Assembly: GCA_023387755.1 (NCBI GenBank)
Contig: JAEWHO010000033.1
Span: 1 to 6,609 of the forward strand
Source: Actinomycetes bacterium
Lineage (GTDB): Bacteria; Actinomycetota; Actinomycetes; Actinomycetales; Actinomycetaceae
Reading direction: 5' to 3'
DNA length: 6,609 nt
A program made the translations under genes and the position numbers. The first letter of the stretch is position 1, and each line of letters opens with the position of its first letter. Of the stretch, positions 5,812 through 6,609 are shown in pieces. Under the pieces are notes generated by a model. The model was not told where the DNA came from and ran no database searches. It worked only from the letters and a program-made list of their open reading frames with translations.

Positions 5812-6609
5812 CGGAATCCCTCGAAGAACTCGCCCACCGCCATACCCAGCCAGCCGACGCGGTAGCCGGACGTTTCCAGCCCACCGGAGAAGCTCCTCGC
5901 CGAACCCAGGCTGAGATCGATGCCATCCATGCTGATCTGCATTTCGGCACTATCTTCACCGACCACATGGCTCACACCACCTGGACGCCTGAACTGGGAT
6001 GGCATGACCACCGGTTGGAGCCCTACGGACCGCTCCAGCTGGCCCCCTCTGCGGCAGTGTTGCATTACAGTCAAGAGATCTTCGAGGGACTCAAGGCATA
6101 CCGGCATCCCGACGGTTCAGTGTGGACTTTCCGCCCCGGCTATAACGCCATGCGAATGAATGCCTCCGCACGGCGTATGGCTATGCCGGAGATCGAACCC
6201 GCAGATTTCTTAGCCTCCCTGGTGGATGTGGTTCGCGCCGACGCCGCCTATGTTCCCAGCCTGCCGGGATCAGCCTTGTACCTGCGCCCCTTCATGTTCG
6301 CCTCCGAGGAATTCCTCGGGGTGCGCGCCTCCCACCGGTACGAATTCATGACCATCGCCTCCCCGGTTGGGCCGCTTTTTAATGCCAGCTTCTCCCCGGT
6401 AGCGATCTGGGTGGTGCGTGACTATCACCGCGCGTGCCCCGGCGGTACCGGTGAAGCGAAAACCGGCGGTAACTATGCGGCCGCGGTCATGCCACAGCGT
6501 CTGGCTGCTGAGAAGGGATATGACCAGGTCTGCTTCCTGGACGCGCGGACGGGTAAGAATATTGAGGAACTCGGCGGGATGAACGTGTTCGCGGTGCTGG
6601 ACGACGGCA
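5808..6609 (+). CDS. ilvE: Branched-chain amino acid aminotransferase, 3' end cut by window edge
   Basis: The first 267 residues are present of a PLP-dependent fold-type IV aminotransferase that exchanges amino groups between glutamate and the keto acids of leucine, isoleucine and valine in the cytoplasm. Family members of this long type have about 360-370 residues, so roughly 100 are missing. Visible landmarks are FTDHMAHTTW (50-59), the substrate-pocket block QEIFEGLKAYR (89-99), LYLRPFMFASEEFLGV (157-172), the PLP lysine K218 in GEAKTGGNYA, and NIEELGGMN (251-259). The N-terminal extension before residue 45 is usual in actinobacterial IlvE. The start overlaps the symporter stop as ATGA (5808-5811), and GGAAAGG lies seven bases upstream, so the gene is almost certainly co-transcribed with the symporter. 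D-amino acid transaminase or aminodeoxychorismate lyase are poor alternatives because they lack this long layout. Confidence 0.96.
   Translation, partial: MTESLEELAHRHTQPADAVAGRFQPTGEAPRRTQAEIDAIHADLHFGTIFTDHMAHTTWTPELGWHDHRLEPYGPLQLAPSAAVLHYSQEIFEGLKAYRHPDGSVWTFRPGYNAMRMNASARRMAMPEIEPADFLASLVDVVRADAAYVPSLPGSALYLRPFMFASEEFLGVRASHRYEFMTIASPVGPLFNASFSPVAIWVVRDYHRACPGGTGEAKTGGNYAAAVMPQRLAAEKGYDQVCFLDARTGKNIEELGGMNVFAVLDDG

Noticed and set aside
1..6609. Mobile elements, CRISPR array, tRNA genes or phage remnants
   Set aside because: I saw no transposase or integrase frame, regularly spaced repeats, tRNA-like cloverleaf or target-site duplication. Every long stretch is explained by an intact or edge-cut housekeeping gene.

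Overview
The window suggests a chromosome segment from an actinobacterium of moderate GC content (about 60% by eye). The 3-isopropylmalate dehydrogenase carries the LLLRMRF/NLRP sequence style typical of actinobacterial LeuB. The aminotransferase is the long actinobacterial-type IlvE, the ribosome binding sites are strong and GC-rich, and one gene looks leaderless. A member of the Actinomycetaceae or a relative is a reasonable guess, but the sequence does not fix the genus.

Layout: (1) bases 1-1052, minus strand, hold the N-terminal 350 residues of a membrane-bound nucleotide-sugar 4,6-dehydratase/epimerase of the WbpM/CapD/PglF type, cut by the left edge. (2) Bases 1053-1238 are a divergent promoter region. 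(3) leuB lies on the plus strand at 1239-2285. (4) A 54-base convergent gap holds a 14-bp GC-rich hairpin whose T-run reads on the minus strand, so it best serves as the ilvD terminator. (5) ilvD lies on the minus strand at 2340-4211. (6) Bases 4212-4356 are a second divergent promoter region, with a small palindrome. (7) An AGCS-family sodium/amino acid symporter lies on the plus strand at 4357-5811. (8) ilvE starts at 5808, overlaps the symporter stop by ATGA, and is cut by the right edge after 267 residues.

Together leuB, ilvD and ilvE are three branched-chain amino acid biosynthesis enzymes in three separate transcription units. LeuB acts in the leucine branch. IlvD makes the 2-keto acids for valine and isoleucine. 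IlvE does the last transamination for all three amino acids. The symporter, apparently co-transcribed and translationally coupled with ilvE, suggests amino acid transport linked to transamination. The left-edge gene belongs to cell-surface glycan synthesis and has no evident link to the rest.

I see no tRNA, rRNA, CRISPR array, insertion sequence, prophage or broken gene, and no stretch over 300 bases without a gene. No new multi-gene system is evident. The points most worth a second look are the symporter-ilvE coupling, an unusual pore motif in the symporter, the leaderless-looking leuB start and the shared terminator.
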